Shown here: positions 11,917-22,836 of the stretch, in pieces
Position numbering within the stretch: position 1 is the first letter of the stretch
Layout: the number at the start of each line of letters is the position of its first letter
Source of the DNA: Dermanyssus gallinae
Lineage: Eukaryota > Arthropoda > Arachnida > Mesostigmata > Dermanyssidae
DNA length: 64,000 nt
Assembly: GCA_003439945.1 (NCBI GenBank)
Contig: QVRM01004791.1
Coordinates: 1-64,000 of the forward strand
Reading direction: 5' to 3'
Program-made: the position numbers and the translations under genes
The notes under the pieces: model-generated
Database searches by the model: none
The model's input: the letters and a program-made list of their open reading frames with translations, nothing else
Told to the model about the DNA's origin: nothing

Positions 11917-12396
11917 ACCGTCAGAGTCAACAGGCTGGCCGCATGACAGACGTGAGAGGGGCTGGCAGACGGGGGCGCATATCCTAAGAGTTGACACCAT
12001 GCGGAAGGAGTTTGGGTGCAGCATGGTGCCAAGCTGACGGGAGGGCAGCGCTTGAAGCCAGCCCCCGCTGAAGGGATGTTGAGCCGCTAGAAAGACAACA
12101 CGCTTTTTTGTTGATGTTAGGCTATTCATTATATCTCGTGTGGACTTCTTAGTTTTGTAAGCGTAGAAAAGATTTTGACTCACGTGCTCTCTCAGATGGC
12201 CGGGATCGAGTTGACTCCTGACTGCGATATCTACCACCATGGTTGCCTTAATTAGTTCAATCTTTGCATCTTTGTTAATGAGTGATTCCGCCAGGGAGCC
12301 AAATTAATTTAGGGATGCAGCATAGCATACTGGAGCTAGATCTGTGGCTCTTCTTGGTCTAAGACCTCCGTTTGCGACGGAAAGGCTAGCTCTCCC
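11917..12396 (-). mobile_element. R4/Dong-like retrotransposon, copy C (5' part of the interrupted copy)
   Basis: Matches copy A from about 9002 to 9460, including VRSQLDPGHLREHVSQNL, LGTMLHPNSFRMVSTLRI and the zinc knuckle, where one Cys reads Ser-Cys with R lost (LSRLSCGQPVDSDGL). Together with copy B it forms one element split by the LINE insertion. Its upstream end at 12396 again meets a short ATT run (tattattattattt), as for copy A. Confidence 0.78.
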
Positions 12397-12409
12397 TATT
12401 ATTATTATT

Positions 12410-14221
12410 TCCCTAAAAATGTAGGACCCGAACGTGTACCCGCCTAGGCTCACCCCAAATCCCACCCCTCAATCCATCGCGAAACTCGCCCTCGCGCTAC
12501 TCACCCATGCTAGCATTCATTTTGATACCCAGGTCTATGAGGAAGATGTCTGTGCTCTTGCTGATGAGGTCCATCGTTTCCATGGCGACGTATACGGAGT
12601 GGTATTTTCTTGCCAAATCAGAATATTTGCCTATTTTTGAGATCTCGGCATGTTATCACTATTACAAGTTGAGTTGCCGCTAGCTTCACCATTTTAAAGT
12701 ATGAAAGTGTAAACAACGGGACTTATAGAACGAAGTCCCCTTTACACAGCCACGGAAATTACGTGTCTAAATACTACTGTAGGATAGCAATGTCCGTTAA
12801 GTAGCGCGGGCATAGACAGCGTCGGTTGGCGGCAATGCCGAAGCAAGCTAACTATATGGCGCTAAATAGAAGATGCCGCCACCCTACTGGCGAAGACGCG
12901 GGAAGTCACTAAATGCGCGGGCAATCTGTGAGCATATAAGCAGGCATGAGAATAAATGAGTCGGTAGTCGTTGGTGCGAGCCAGGCAGAGGACGCGTGTT
13001 GTTTGAGAGAGAGCCTAGCGAACTCCGTATCGGCTACGTGTGTTTGTTGTTTTTTTGGTTATTTATTTAATAGAGTGTGGCGACCATTATCTCCTGTGAA
13101 GGATCGCTCTCCAGCATTAAGTGCAGTTAGACGCTGATAATCATTCTGAGCAATACCGGCAGTATGCGCACGTTTAGCAACTCCATCGATAATGAATCGT
13201 TCGTTCTGCAATGTGCCCTGCAGAGGTTGCAACATACTCATGAAATCCCATAAAATGCCCGATTGCCAAGAACAGAGAGCTGGTATTATTATCATCACAT
13301 TTGTGTCACTTATATCGAGTATGCATATAACTACTTCTATACTGTTGTCAGCTGTTCTTGACAAGTCATCCGAGGGGGCAGTGCAGCGGTCGCTTGGTAA
13401 GGGCCAGGCAGACGCATGACTTCGTACACGCCTGAGACCACAGTCAAATAATAATAATATAATAACGGACTAAATGACCTCGAACTGGCAAAATGAGGCA
13501 AGGTGGACGTGCGTTTTTGCCACAGATCGTCAATAAGAGCTGCTGCTATTAATTGTTTCTGGCCATTCCGTCGACCCAACTCCTTAAGTTCATAAAGGCT
13601 TGCCAGGCTATCCCGGATGAGCGCTACAGTATATTTGCAATAAAATCTACCTTACCAAACTGTGCTAGCAACAGCATTAGAACTCAGAAACCATACGACC
13701 GACAATATAGACCACAGACCGCCTTGGCTTTCCCTTAAAACAGCGTTAGGCTCTCCGTTAGAACAAATTCGAACCAATCAATACCTGAATACAAATTATG
13801 CTAAAGAGTTCATTCAGAAGCATTTGGTCAGCGTTTTTTTGGTGCCTGAGCATGCAATAATTAAACATACTTCCCGGCCGATACCATTCTCTTCACCGAC
13901 AACATTAAATAACAGCTTACGCACACTCAAATAACGGCCTTTAGAATTCCCTCACTGGCGGGGGTGGCGAATGGCGGAGATCAAACCTGACCTTTTCAGA
14001 ATGGAATCGATTACTAACAAGATTTCAAAAAGTTTGCATATGACTAATCGAACGCTGTCGTACGCTGCGCTAGACATCGATTTATTTATATCAATACCAT
14101 GTCTCAGATATTAAAGAGGAAATTATAACTCCGGTAAACAAATGTCTGCACAAAAATATTGTCGTTCATTACTTCAACCCGGTATAGAGGCGTATTTGTT
14201 CTTGTTACCAAAGAGCCCCCC

Positions 14222-14252
<31 letters not shown>

Positions 14253-14319
14253 ACGGATTAAATTAGCGAGAATAAATGTTGAATGCGTCTACGCTCTGCT
14301 TATTCGAACGCGAGAAAAA

Positions 14320-14356
<37 letters not shown>

Positions 14357-15100
14357 CCGCTGTCTGTAATTTTATTGAATAGCCTCATTATTCAATAAAA
14401 TTACAGACAGCGGGTAACCTTATTGGTAATCAGACAAAGCACCTTATTTAGGTAAAAACCTACGGATCCTAACTCAACATACTTCTATTCGCATTAGAGC
14501 TTAGAATTTTGTGGTTTGACAAAGGCAACCCTCGCTCTGGTGATCCCTATTTATTCCAATATTAAGTATGTTGTACAAGCTACTAATACATCCGCTGCCG
14601 GCCGTGTTTCATTGTTCAAATTAACAACCACATGCCTAATGACAGTTTAATAAGGTTCACTTAGCCGAAAGCTGTGGCATACGCACATACGCGGGTAGAA
14701 GATATAACGGAGCGCGGCACTATGGAGCAACGAGACAATCCAGTAGATTGCCTTCACTGTTCTGGCAAACGCTGTCACACGCTGCACGCTTGCTCTGCAC
14801 TGCATCTACTGCACTGCAAGTTGATTAATATTACCTGGAATATCCTCTAATAGCGGTCTCGCAGTGTAAAGGTACGTAAATGCCGAACTAAGTTTTCGCA
14901 ATTTCTGTGGTTGAGCACAGGTAAGTTGTTTTTCCTTTTTTTTCTTCTAAAAGTACAAACAATAGTTTCATTTAGATTTCAACACAAATTCTAACCCTTT
15001 TCTATTCATTTCTAAATTGCATTGAAGCTAACTCCAAGTCTTGTGTTTCGATTTTTTTAGTGTAATATGAGTATTATATAATTACCAGAGTGTATTATCA
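12410..15100. other. No gene seen; TA arrays and one hairpin
   Basis: Contains TA arrays at 14223-14248 and 14323-14352 with a 75-bp island between them, and the 28-bp perfect hairpin. The stretch 12780-13090 has an LTR-like look (TATA-like agcatataagcagg, then tgtggcgaccattat) but no partner was found. Confidence 0.35.
14354..14416. repeat. Perfect 28-bp inverted repeat with 7-nt loop
   Basis: Arms 14354-14381 and 14389-14416 are exact complements (left arm begins tacccgctgtctgtaatttt), loop gcctcat. It begins at the right edge of a TA array. It would form a very stable hairpin. Confidence 0.95.
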
Positions 15101-15111
15101 ACAACCACGAT

Positions 15112-15165
15112 CAGACAAAACAACGGGGAGTACAGAGTCTCAATAAAAAGAGAGATGGTGCATTA
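15112..15165 (+). repeat. SINE family 1, other 3' tail variant
   Basis: aaaacaacggggagtacaga, then tctcaataaaaagaga and gtgcattacca, matches 32857-32910 of SINE copy 1 and nothing in copy 2. Two tail types therefore occur. Confidence 0.55.
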
Positions 15166-15356
15166 CCATTCAGCCCCCCATTATTACAGATGCCGTCATA
15201 AAAGCTTCAGTGTTTTCAGATCCCTGTGGGCTGACGCGTTGTTGAGATGGAGGAACCGTTACTTAAGAGATGCTTTAGAGCTTTTAGGCGTTCTGTAGTA
15301 TATCAGTTGCTCCTCACTGTGCCAATAACTCCCAGTTTTTTTAATTAAAAAAATAA

Positions 15357-15360
<4 letters not shown>

Positions 15361-15417
<57 letters not shown>
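15361..15417. repeat. (TA)n array left of the Tc1-like element
   Basis: About 28 TA units. A shorter array (16957-16984) lies at the other end of the element. Confidence 0.95.
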
Positions 15418-15419
<2 letters not shown>

Positions 15420-15421
<2 letters not shown>

Positions 15422-15680
15422 GTCCCTGAAAAAAATATAGGGCCACCCATTTTTGCCACGTTTCACGCATTTATTATAACCAATCGTGTAAATATCATAG
15501 TGATACATGCTCACAGAGTAACAGCGGAGACTTCCATCGACATTTGGGGTCTCGGATTACTTTGAACCATGATGTTTCCACATTTGGCACAGCTATACCG
15601 CGAAAATATGATAATGCCACTAGCAAGATACATGTCTTAACGCGTGAATTAAGCGTACTAACGGCGTTTGGGCTCATTTT
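15420..15680 (+). repeat. Left long terminal inverted repeat of the Tc1-like element
   Basis: It pairs with 16690-16957 in reverse orientation. Repeats of this length are unusual for compact Tc1 elements, whose ends are often 50 bp or less, but long forms exist in the superfamily. Flanked on the left by a (TA)n array ending at about 15417. Confidence 0.85.
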
Positions 15681-16689
15681 ACGGCACCCAGAAACTATAC
15701 TTAATACTCAGTGAACTTCCCATTAAGTCGGATAACCTCAAAAGTGCGGTTTGGTATAGTGTTAAACAAATTTTGAATGCAAGAGCTCGTCCCAAGCCTC
15801 GAAAATTGTTTTTTATCGGTGTAAACTTATTGTTCGAGCCAGCTCCACACATTCTGGATCATATTAAGATCAGGTGAGAGTGCAGGCCAGCGTAGGACCT
15901 CAATGTGACGTTGGTCGAACCATCTTCGGATCAGCCTGGCGGTGTGAATCGGGGCGTTATCGTGTTGAAAAACGAAGTCTGGCCCCCCATCAGCTCAAAA
16001 TGCGCCGATTGCTCTTTTAGTAAATCCCTATAGCACGTAGAATAAACACGACCGTCTAAAAACGCAATAGACGACTTTGTATGATACCCGACAGCGGCCC
16101 AGATCACCACTAAACCGCCACCTAAGTGACGTTTTGACAAAATTCGTTCTTCTTTGCGGACATCGTGAAAATAATAGTTAAATCGATCCGGTTTATCAAA
16201 GTTAATCTTTTTTCATTCAAAATGAGCACTCCGTGTCACTCAGTGATCCATGAAATCGTATCGTGGGCGAAGACCGAGCTTTCGTCGGTCAGCGGTCAAT
16301 CGTTGTTTTTTCTTGTGTTTTTTTTCTCAGTGAGCCAATGTGTCTTCCTGAGGAAGTTTTGCACATTTTGTACGTTCGTTTGCACAACGGCCGCCGCCGC
16401 AATTGCCCTAGCCGAGGGCGCAGAGTTCGACACTTTCTTCAGAATTGCAGCTCGCTTCGTTCCGAAATATTTTTCACGGCGTTATTTGTACCTAACAAAC
16501 TAAACAAATAACAAAGTTATTCACTGCTTGAGTACAACGCGCCAATCGACAGAAAATTTCGCGATTAGAGTGGCCGATGTCCTTATAAGCCTTGATATGG
16601 GCCTTTTCGTCACTCATGGGGCGCCAACCTAAGCCTATCGTTACAACAAAGAAAAACCTTCTGGTAGGAGGTCTGCCTTTGTTTCTGTC

Positions 16690-16954
16690 GAGCCGTGAAA
16701 TGAGCCCAAATGCCGTTAATCCGCTTAATTCACTTGTTAAGACATTATTCTTGCTAGTGGCATTATCATTTTTTCGCGGTGTAGCTGTACCAAATGTGAA
16801 AATATCGTGGTTCAAAGTAATCCGAGACCCCAAATGTCGATGAAAGTCTTCGCTGTTACTCGGTGAGCATGTATCACTGTGATCTCAACACGATTGGTTA
16901 TAATAAATGCGTGAAATGTGGCAAAAATGGGTGGCCCAATATTTTTTTCAGGGA

Positions 16955-16957
<3 letters not shown>
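16690..16957 (-). repeat. Right long terminal inverted repeat of the Tc1-like element
   Basis: Inverted copy of 15420-15680. It overlaps the 5' part of the reverse-strand open frame at 16492-16833, so the apparent N-terminus of that frame is repeat sequence rather than transposase. TA follows immediately outside. Confidence 0.85.
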
Positions 16958-16989
<32 letters not shown>

Positions 16990-17004
16990 TATATAATTAT
17001 TCAC

Positions 17005-17290
17005 CGACGGTGGGAACATGACAATTAGGTCCCTGCGAACGTATGCACGTTTACGAAGGGTCCAATGTAGGAACCAATCATCTCTGGAGGGTTCCCCGGA
17101 CCGAAGCCGCGTTGCCCCGTTGCACATCCAGCAACGGGGCGCTGTCTGAGAAATTCGCCCGCTCGCCTATCACCGCTGGCAATACCTTCCCGACCTTCTG
17201 TAGCAAACCGCGAGTGGACGGACCCGGCCCGCCAAGTGTCTCGAAGGCAAGTGGGTAGAACCCGTACGGGTACCCGATATTCTGGTATTT
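17005..17290 (-). mobile_element. R4-like family-2 retrotransposon, 3' fragment (copy 2)
   Basis: Shares more than 200 bp with 10250-10460 (gggaacatgac, ccctgcgaacgt, gtccaatgtaggaacca, cgttgccccgttgcacatccagc). On the reverse strand it reads GLLQKVGKVL...DVQRGNAASVRGTL in two frames. It lies between TA arrays just right of the Tc1-like element. Confidence 0.6.
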
Positions 17291-17306
17291 TCTTACTTTG
17301 CCTGCC

Positions 17307-17340
<34 letters not shown>

Positions 17341-17529
17341 TATATATTCGTATAATACATTTTGTGCATATATATATCTTGACGGTGACGACACGTAGAG
17401 ACCCGTGCCAGTATTTATGTGGCGGTAGCCCAAACTGACATGCAGCGTACAAACCTCAAGATTGTTTGTGGTCACGCGATCACAAACGCGGTCCTAGAAT
17501 GACTTAATAAAGGTAGTCGAGTTAAACCC

Positions 17530-18560
17530 TTGGAACTTCTTCAGGAAGACATGGGTAGCCATGAGCAAATTCGGAAAGCCGCCGGGGGCGATTACGAAAG
17601 ATGTCGCGGAAGTCTTCTCGCAGTTGCCCCCATGGGCAACCTGGAAGGCGACCGCCAGGCGCCTTCCAGGTTGCCCATGGGGGGCGATCTCCCCGGTGAC
17701 TCTAGACCAGGCCCAGATGGGATCCAACTGAAGTTTGTGCTGACATTTGTGAAGCGGTACACACAACAAACAGAAGACCTAGTCACGTCAATACTGCAAG
17801 ATGGCCACCTCCTTTTACTGAGAGACGAAGAGAGAGACGGAGATCAAAATTGACCCGGGAGTGGCCCGGGTTTGAGAACCTTTTACCGCATCTGCTTGCC
17901 CGACCCTATAGGCCTGCTGGTGAAGAACGTGATTGTACATCACCTCAACGAAGAAATAGAGCTTGCTCGAAGCAGTAGACGAGATAGCCTACCACATGAC
18001 CTCAAATGAAGTTTTGCTGGCGCTTGTTCGTTTTTGTCGTGGGACCTTCTAGTCAGCAAGCGCATCTAGCGTTAGTGGCATAGCAGCGCGCCAGAAAGGC
18101 CGCTATAAAATGATTAAGTACACTACAAGACGAACCTGTAGGGCAGAGGACAAAAGGCTACGACCAGTTCTAGACGCATATGGTTGGCAACGATAAGCAC
18201 CGCGCGTATTCTTCGGAGAGACTGATGGCGTCTCGTACACGGTCCTGCTGGCCAGCGCTAAACTATCGACAAAGATGTTGGTCCAAGGCCGGGCGATCGT
18301 CAGGCATATGATCACATCGGCCGGAGGGAGGGCCAAGATTATCTGAAGGGAATGCGAACGTATATTGTATACGTGATGTTCAGTAAAGTAACTTTGGCAG
18401 CTCTGAGCTCCTGCGCAAATACAGAATCCACTGGAAGCCCGAGACAAGAACTTTCAGGGACTTTAAAAGGGTAGAAATCGCCTTCTTTAGAGACACGGCC
18501 AAGCTCTGCCCCTGAAACTTCTCTTGGTCGCCATGACCAATCCGGTTAAGGGCGACTTAT
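17530..18560 (+). pseudogene. Decayed LINE reverse transcriptase, N-terminal part
   Basis: The + strand frame at 17530-17853 contains SRPGPDGIQLKFVL followed by an amphipathic helix and LLLLRDEE. This resembles the PGPDGI motif that opens the RT domain of many R1/Jockey-type LINEs. Further downstream PYRPAGEE recalls the YRPI step, but stops are frequent. A 24-bp perfect inverted duplication has formed inside it at 17627-17683. The clade cannot be named from this. Confidence 0.4.
17627..17683. repeat. Perfect 24-bp inverted repeat with 9-nt loop
   Basis: Arms 17627-17650 and 17660-17683 (left arm begins cccccatgggcaacctggaa), inside a decayed LINE. Confidence 0.95.
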
Positions 18561-19817
18561 TAAGCTATAGATAGGACGCCTGCCATTGTGCTCCGTAAGC
18601 TAGCCACATGCTACCTTGGCTTAGTTCTTATTAATCGTTTCTCGGTAAAACATGTTATAGCAACAAGTCAGGTTAGCCTACAGGCACAGACTGCACTATA
18701 ATGGTGGCTGTGATATAAAAGAGGATTACAGGGATCAGCTTAAAGGCTACGGGTCAGTATGCAGTTGCTGTTTTTATCGTCGCCATCGCTGTTGTCGTTA
18801 TGGCTTGTTTTGTCCTTGACAGCATACGCTTTACAGCGGCAGCAACGAACGGCATCGCTGAAGGAACACAGTTGTGAGAATCCACCTCGTAGTTAAATTG
18901 GCGAGTTAGGCTAACATGAACTTTAGTAAGTCTGTGACACCCTACCCAGTCATGACTCTGTAGGTACAATAGCCTAACAAAATCATAGTGGCATATTATA
19001 GGAGCGAGAGAAATATACGAGGAAGTTCAGATAGAAGAATTGCCGAGAAGTAACCTTAAGTGGACTACGCTAACGTCGGCCTTGCATTCCTTCACCACTC
19101 CCCCGCCATCCGTTCCCAACCCATAGCCCAGTGTAAGTGATTGCAATGGCATGCCTCACACCTAATTTCTAAGTAATAATTCACACGGATACGAAGCCAG
19201 ATCGGATTCTGGTTTCGATCGTGACTTAGGTAAATCCGACACGTTAGAGCTGCAACACAATAGTGTGGCAAACAAAACATTTCGTGCGTCCCCTGTGGCA
19301 AATTCAACAGTAGAGAGCACCTGTTGGCTGTCCACCGTCTATCAGTGATTTCATTTCAATAAAGGTCTGCTCACATTTCGTTCGGTGCAGTTCTTCGCAC
19401 TCTCCCATTAGCTTACAGGATTCCATTCGCTTGTCAAACAAATTTAGATCAACAAATCTTAGGTACTTCACTTCGCTTCGTCGCTTGGTCATCAGGACAG
19501 ATCGTTGTCGCTCGAACGCGACATCATTTGGAACCTATTACTCACAGTTGCAATAACGATAACGACGTAGACAACAATAGCAGCAGCAGCAACAACAACA
19601 ACTACAGCACTATACTCAGGTTAAATGACACTTTGGTTGGACCTTACATACTCGTACATGCATCGTGAATCGAAGGCCGGCAGTAGTCATTGGCTGGTCT
19701 GTGGCTGAGTAGCACATGATCATGATCATGATTACACGTGATCGGTGGCGACGGTATCGGCAGCAAGGATATATGCTCGGGTTTATGGAGAAAGTGAGAA
19801 GGGATTCAAAGAGAAGT
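18561..19817. other. No gene seen
   Basis: Short frames only. It includes small CAG/CAA and gatcat repeats near 19570-19735. Confidence 0.4.
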
Positions 19818-20610
19818 AATTCGATTTTCAATGGAATGCCGCTTTAATTGTAGCAGAGAGTTTCTCGCAGGGGAAGGCGGTATGTCCAAATTCATTGAAA
19901 GAGAAGTGCAAAGTAAGCTGAGATACTGTAGTAGAATTAGGACATTGAATAACGAACGATGGGTTGAAAAGACAAAATGGATAAAAAGGGCAATGGGAGT
20001 AGAAACAAAATGGGACACGAAGAGTGTAATTTGCGGCAAGACAAATAGGACTCAGTAGTAAACAATGGGCAGCCACTGCTATGTCCAGTGGGCAAATTAA
20101 AAGTAGGGTAAAGTCAGCATACACAAAGAAGTGGCGGACAGCACTTATGCAGAAAACTAATTTAAAGGAAGTTTACGGGAATAAAAAATCGGAAAGGGGT
20201 GAAGTAGCATGGTTATATGATAATACAAGAGGCAGCGGGCTATTAGCGGATGCGAAAGCCGGTATGTTAGACACGAGGGTGCAGCGAACTTGCTACGAGG
20301 AATTAGAAACAACGATATGTCGGATATGCGGTAAAAGATAAGAAACGATAGATCATCTGGTTAGGGAGTGTGAACAATTGGGAGGGACTAGGGATCTAAA
20401 ATTAGGGGAAGCGCTAGAAATAGGTAAGGATGCAGAAAAGGCACAGGTAGAAATTACAAAGCAGAGATTATCCCGATGGCAGGTGCTCAACACATAAGGG
20501 CAAAAAACGGGGGACTACAACATAGATCATTAATATACGCGTCCCTAATATAAAAGGGTGATATGTGTACACACACACTTATCAAGCGAATAAATCAATC
20601 AATCAATCAT
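19818..20610 (+). pseudogene. LINE C-terminal fragment with zinc knuckle and AATC tail
   Basis: The + strand frames at 19831-20058 and 20081-20341 encode a basic helical region (EREVQSKLRYCSRIRTLNNERWVEK) and, further on, CRICGKR*ETIDHLVREC. That is a C-x2-C-x8-H-x4-C knuckle interrupted by a stop at 20339-20341. The frame then continues to VLNT*. A short tail of about four AATC units at 20593-20610 marks the 3' end, and the GC-rich island starts right after. Knuckles of this type close the RT protein of several non-LTR clades. Non-functional. Confidence 0.62.
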
Positions 20611-20639
20611 ATCAACATCTGAACCAACGTAGTGGCTAC

Positions 20640-22280
20640 GACTTCTGCTGATAGACCAGAATTTTCAGGTCGGGCCACCGACTGGGCTAACGGCCGACCT
20701 CACCGGGCGCTTGGCTCGTCGTATCCTTGGCCGGCCGGCAACCAAGCCGCCAGCCGTAGTCAGCGACGGCGGCGGCGGTGGTTCCGCGTTCGGCCATATG
20801 GTGTGCGCCCATCGTGCCCCCGATGCTGCTGGAGGCGGCGCTGGTCTACCTTAACTGCTACCCCCGAGGGCCTTTGGCGCGGCCGCGGCGGCGGCGGCAG
20901 CTAGGCTTTGGCTGTAGCCAGTAGAGGGCGCCACGCGAAACGTCGTGCACACTGCCGTAGCAGCAGCAGCAGCAACGGCAGCGGTGGCGCCGAGGTCGTC
21001 GCAACGTACTCGAAACTGTAGCCAGCCCGCACGGCTTGGGGCCGCGGCGGGCAGGGCCGTCGAGGAGAGGGGGGCGGGGGGGGGGTGCAGGCGAGCGGCC
21101 TACGCGCCCCGGGGGTTGGTTGATTCGCTGTCTTCCGCCGACCGACGGAGGGAGGATAGCGCTGGGTGTAGCGCTGGGTGGAAAAGAAGGAGGAGGTGGT
21201 GGTGGTGGAGGTGGCCGGCTTGTGTGTCTGTCCGTCTGTGCTTCGCTAACGGACTGCCTGTTGTCGAAGCTCCTCCGAACAGTTAGCGCTCAGCGAACAG
21301 TGCCAAGCTGCCGGAGGTCGGCAACGGAACGAAGGCAAGTTCTTGTTGATCACGACAACGACGACGACGTCAACGCCACCACCGCCGACAACAACAATAA
21401 CCACGACAACAAGAACAATAACCACGACAACAAGAACAATAACCACGACCACAATAACAACAACGGTGTCCTGACTGACCACGACAATAATTGTCATTGT
21501 TGCGTTCGTTGATGAGAGTAGTCGCCTCGATCCGCTCGCAGTAGCATCCCGCAGGTGGTGGTTAGTTGTCTTGGAAGGTGGAGAAGCTATTCGCTTCCGC
21601 TTGGCTACCCGCTGCTGCTGCTAGCTCGATTGTGCTGATCATTCCGCAAGTTGCCGCTAGCTTGATCGTGCTGCCGATGGTTCTGCCGCCGTTCAGCAAC
21701 AGCGCTAAGCGACAAGAACGAGGACAACGGTGAACGGTACCCCAAAACCCCCGACATCCACATCCTCATTGCGACAGCGGGCGCAGGACAACTTTGGCAC
21801 CGGCATCGTTGTTGTTGATCTTGGTTGGGACGACGACGACGACGACAACGGGAACCAGCGTCGACGTGTCGTCTTCGAACGATTGACCCCTCCCTTTCTC
21901 GTCACAGAGACAGAAAGAGAGAGGTTTGTTGCAGTTGCTGCTGTTGCAGCGGCGCGATTCCTGCCGCTTCTCCTTCGACAGCTGTTGCCCATCCAGCTCC
22001 CATCTCCCAGCTCCATAACGTGCGTCGTCCTCATCGCCGTTCTCCTCTGCTTCCTCTGTAAAAGCAGCAGCAATATTAGTCGTCATTGCAGTGGTAGCGA
22101 TCGTGGTTTAAGAAGAATCGCGAGCTACACAACGTCCACGATGTCCATACATGAGCAATGCGAACGCTAGCCGCCGGTTTTCGCCGCAGTGGTTTTCGTC
22201 AGTGTAGTTCTTGTTGTTGCTGTGACTGTTATTGTTGTGTTGCTGTTGTCGTCGTCGAAGTCTGATTGTCGCCACACATC
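20640..22280. promoter_or_regulatory. GC-rich CpG-island-like block with triplet repeats
   Basis: Base composition changes sharply at about 20640, from AT-rich to GC- and CpG-rich, with runs of CGG, CAG, GGT and GAC triplets. From about 21350 it turns into CAA/CGA-rich sequence. Several frames stay open by chance because stop codons are rare in such sequence; they encode low-complexity Gly/Arg, Asn/Asp or Val runs with no domain. I read it as a promoter-proximal or 5' leader region rather than a coding sequence. Confidence 0.4.
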
Positions 22281-22282
22281 GA

Positions 22283-22501
22283 TATAAACGAGCGCCCGCT
22301 ACGACGCTTGGAGCCGAGAAAGACCTAGATACATAAGCAAGATAAGACAGGTAGACAAAAAAAACAAACGAACAAAGGAGGAAGCGTGAGACAGCGCGCA
22401 AACAATCCGAAAAAAAGGCAGTGTCAGGAAAAAGTGCAGTGAAAGGCCAGGCTCAAGTACAACGTCAGTAACAACACCAGCAATACGAACAACAACCACA
22501 G

Positions 22502-22532
<31 letters not shown>

Positions 22533-22595
22533 GAGATTTAAACCAATTTTGGCAGCAGCTGTTTCTGCTGCCAGCTGTTGCTTAAGTCGTCCATG
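22283..22595 (+). promoter_or_regulatory. Possible TATA promoter and non-coding first exon with splice donor
   Basis: A TATAAA at 22283-22288 is followed by about 300 bases rich in CAA/CAG triplets, a composition common in long arthropod 5' leaders. The stretch ends in catg|gtgagt with the donor at 22596. No frame stays open through it: the CAA-rich frame stops shortly before the donor. It could be the leader exon for the acceptor at 42863, since both lie on the + strand and nothing else recognisable lies between them apart from transposon debris. The transcription start and the link are inferred only. Confidence 0.3.
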
Positions 22596-22629
22596 GTGAG
22601 TAGAGAGATGCTTGCCCGCTGTCACACTT

Positions 22630-22801
22630 GATTACCTCTCCACTTGATTCCCTTACAGAGTGTACCCTATTTAAGGCTTCGCGTCTCCGTGCCTCGTTTT
22701 TGTGTGTTTACCATTTTAACAACAGTGTCTTTCCTTGTCTGTTGGATATTCACGTTCAATCTGCCGATCTAGTTATCTACATATCGATTTATCAATCATT
22801 T

Positions 22802-22836
<35 letters not shown>

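Larger units (their letters stand above)
15420..16957 (-). mobile_element. Tc1-like transposon with long terminal inverted repeats, inactive
   Basis: The 1538-bp element starts with cagtccctgaaaaaaatat at 15420 and ends with the complement at 16957. About 260 bp at each end are inverted copies (15420-15680 and about 16690-16957, roughly 90 percent alike by eye). Reverse-strand transposase debris fills the middle. It includes an N-terminal segment MSDEKAHIKAYKDIGHSNRE (about 16560-16620), FNYYFHDVRKEERILSKRH, and a catalytic region with FQHDNAPIHTARLIRR and LSPDLNMIQNVW. The Tc1 catalytic triad is D, D34E. Here the last Glu is Gln (CAG), and the residue before EKR where the first Asp belongs reads Asn. 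Several frameshifts are present. It sits among TA runs. Confidence 0.85.

Noticed and set aside
12780..13090. Solo LTR with primer-site-like tgtggcgaccattat
   Set aside because: No tg...ca borders, target duplication or second LTR could be shown.
21036..21512. 158-codon frame with Gly and Asn/Asp runs
   Set aside because: Low-complexity translation of GC-rich and CAA-rich sequence; alternative frames are equally open.
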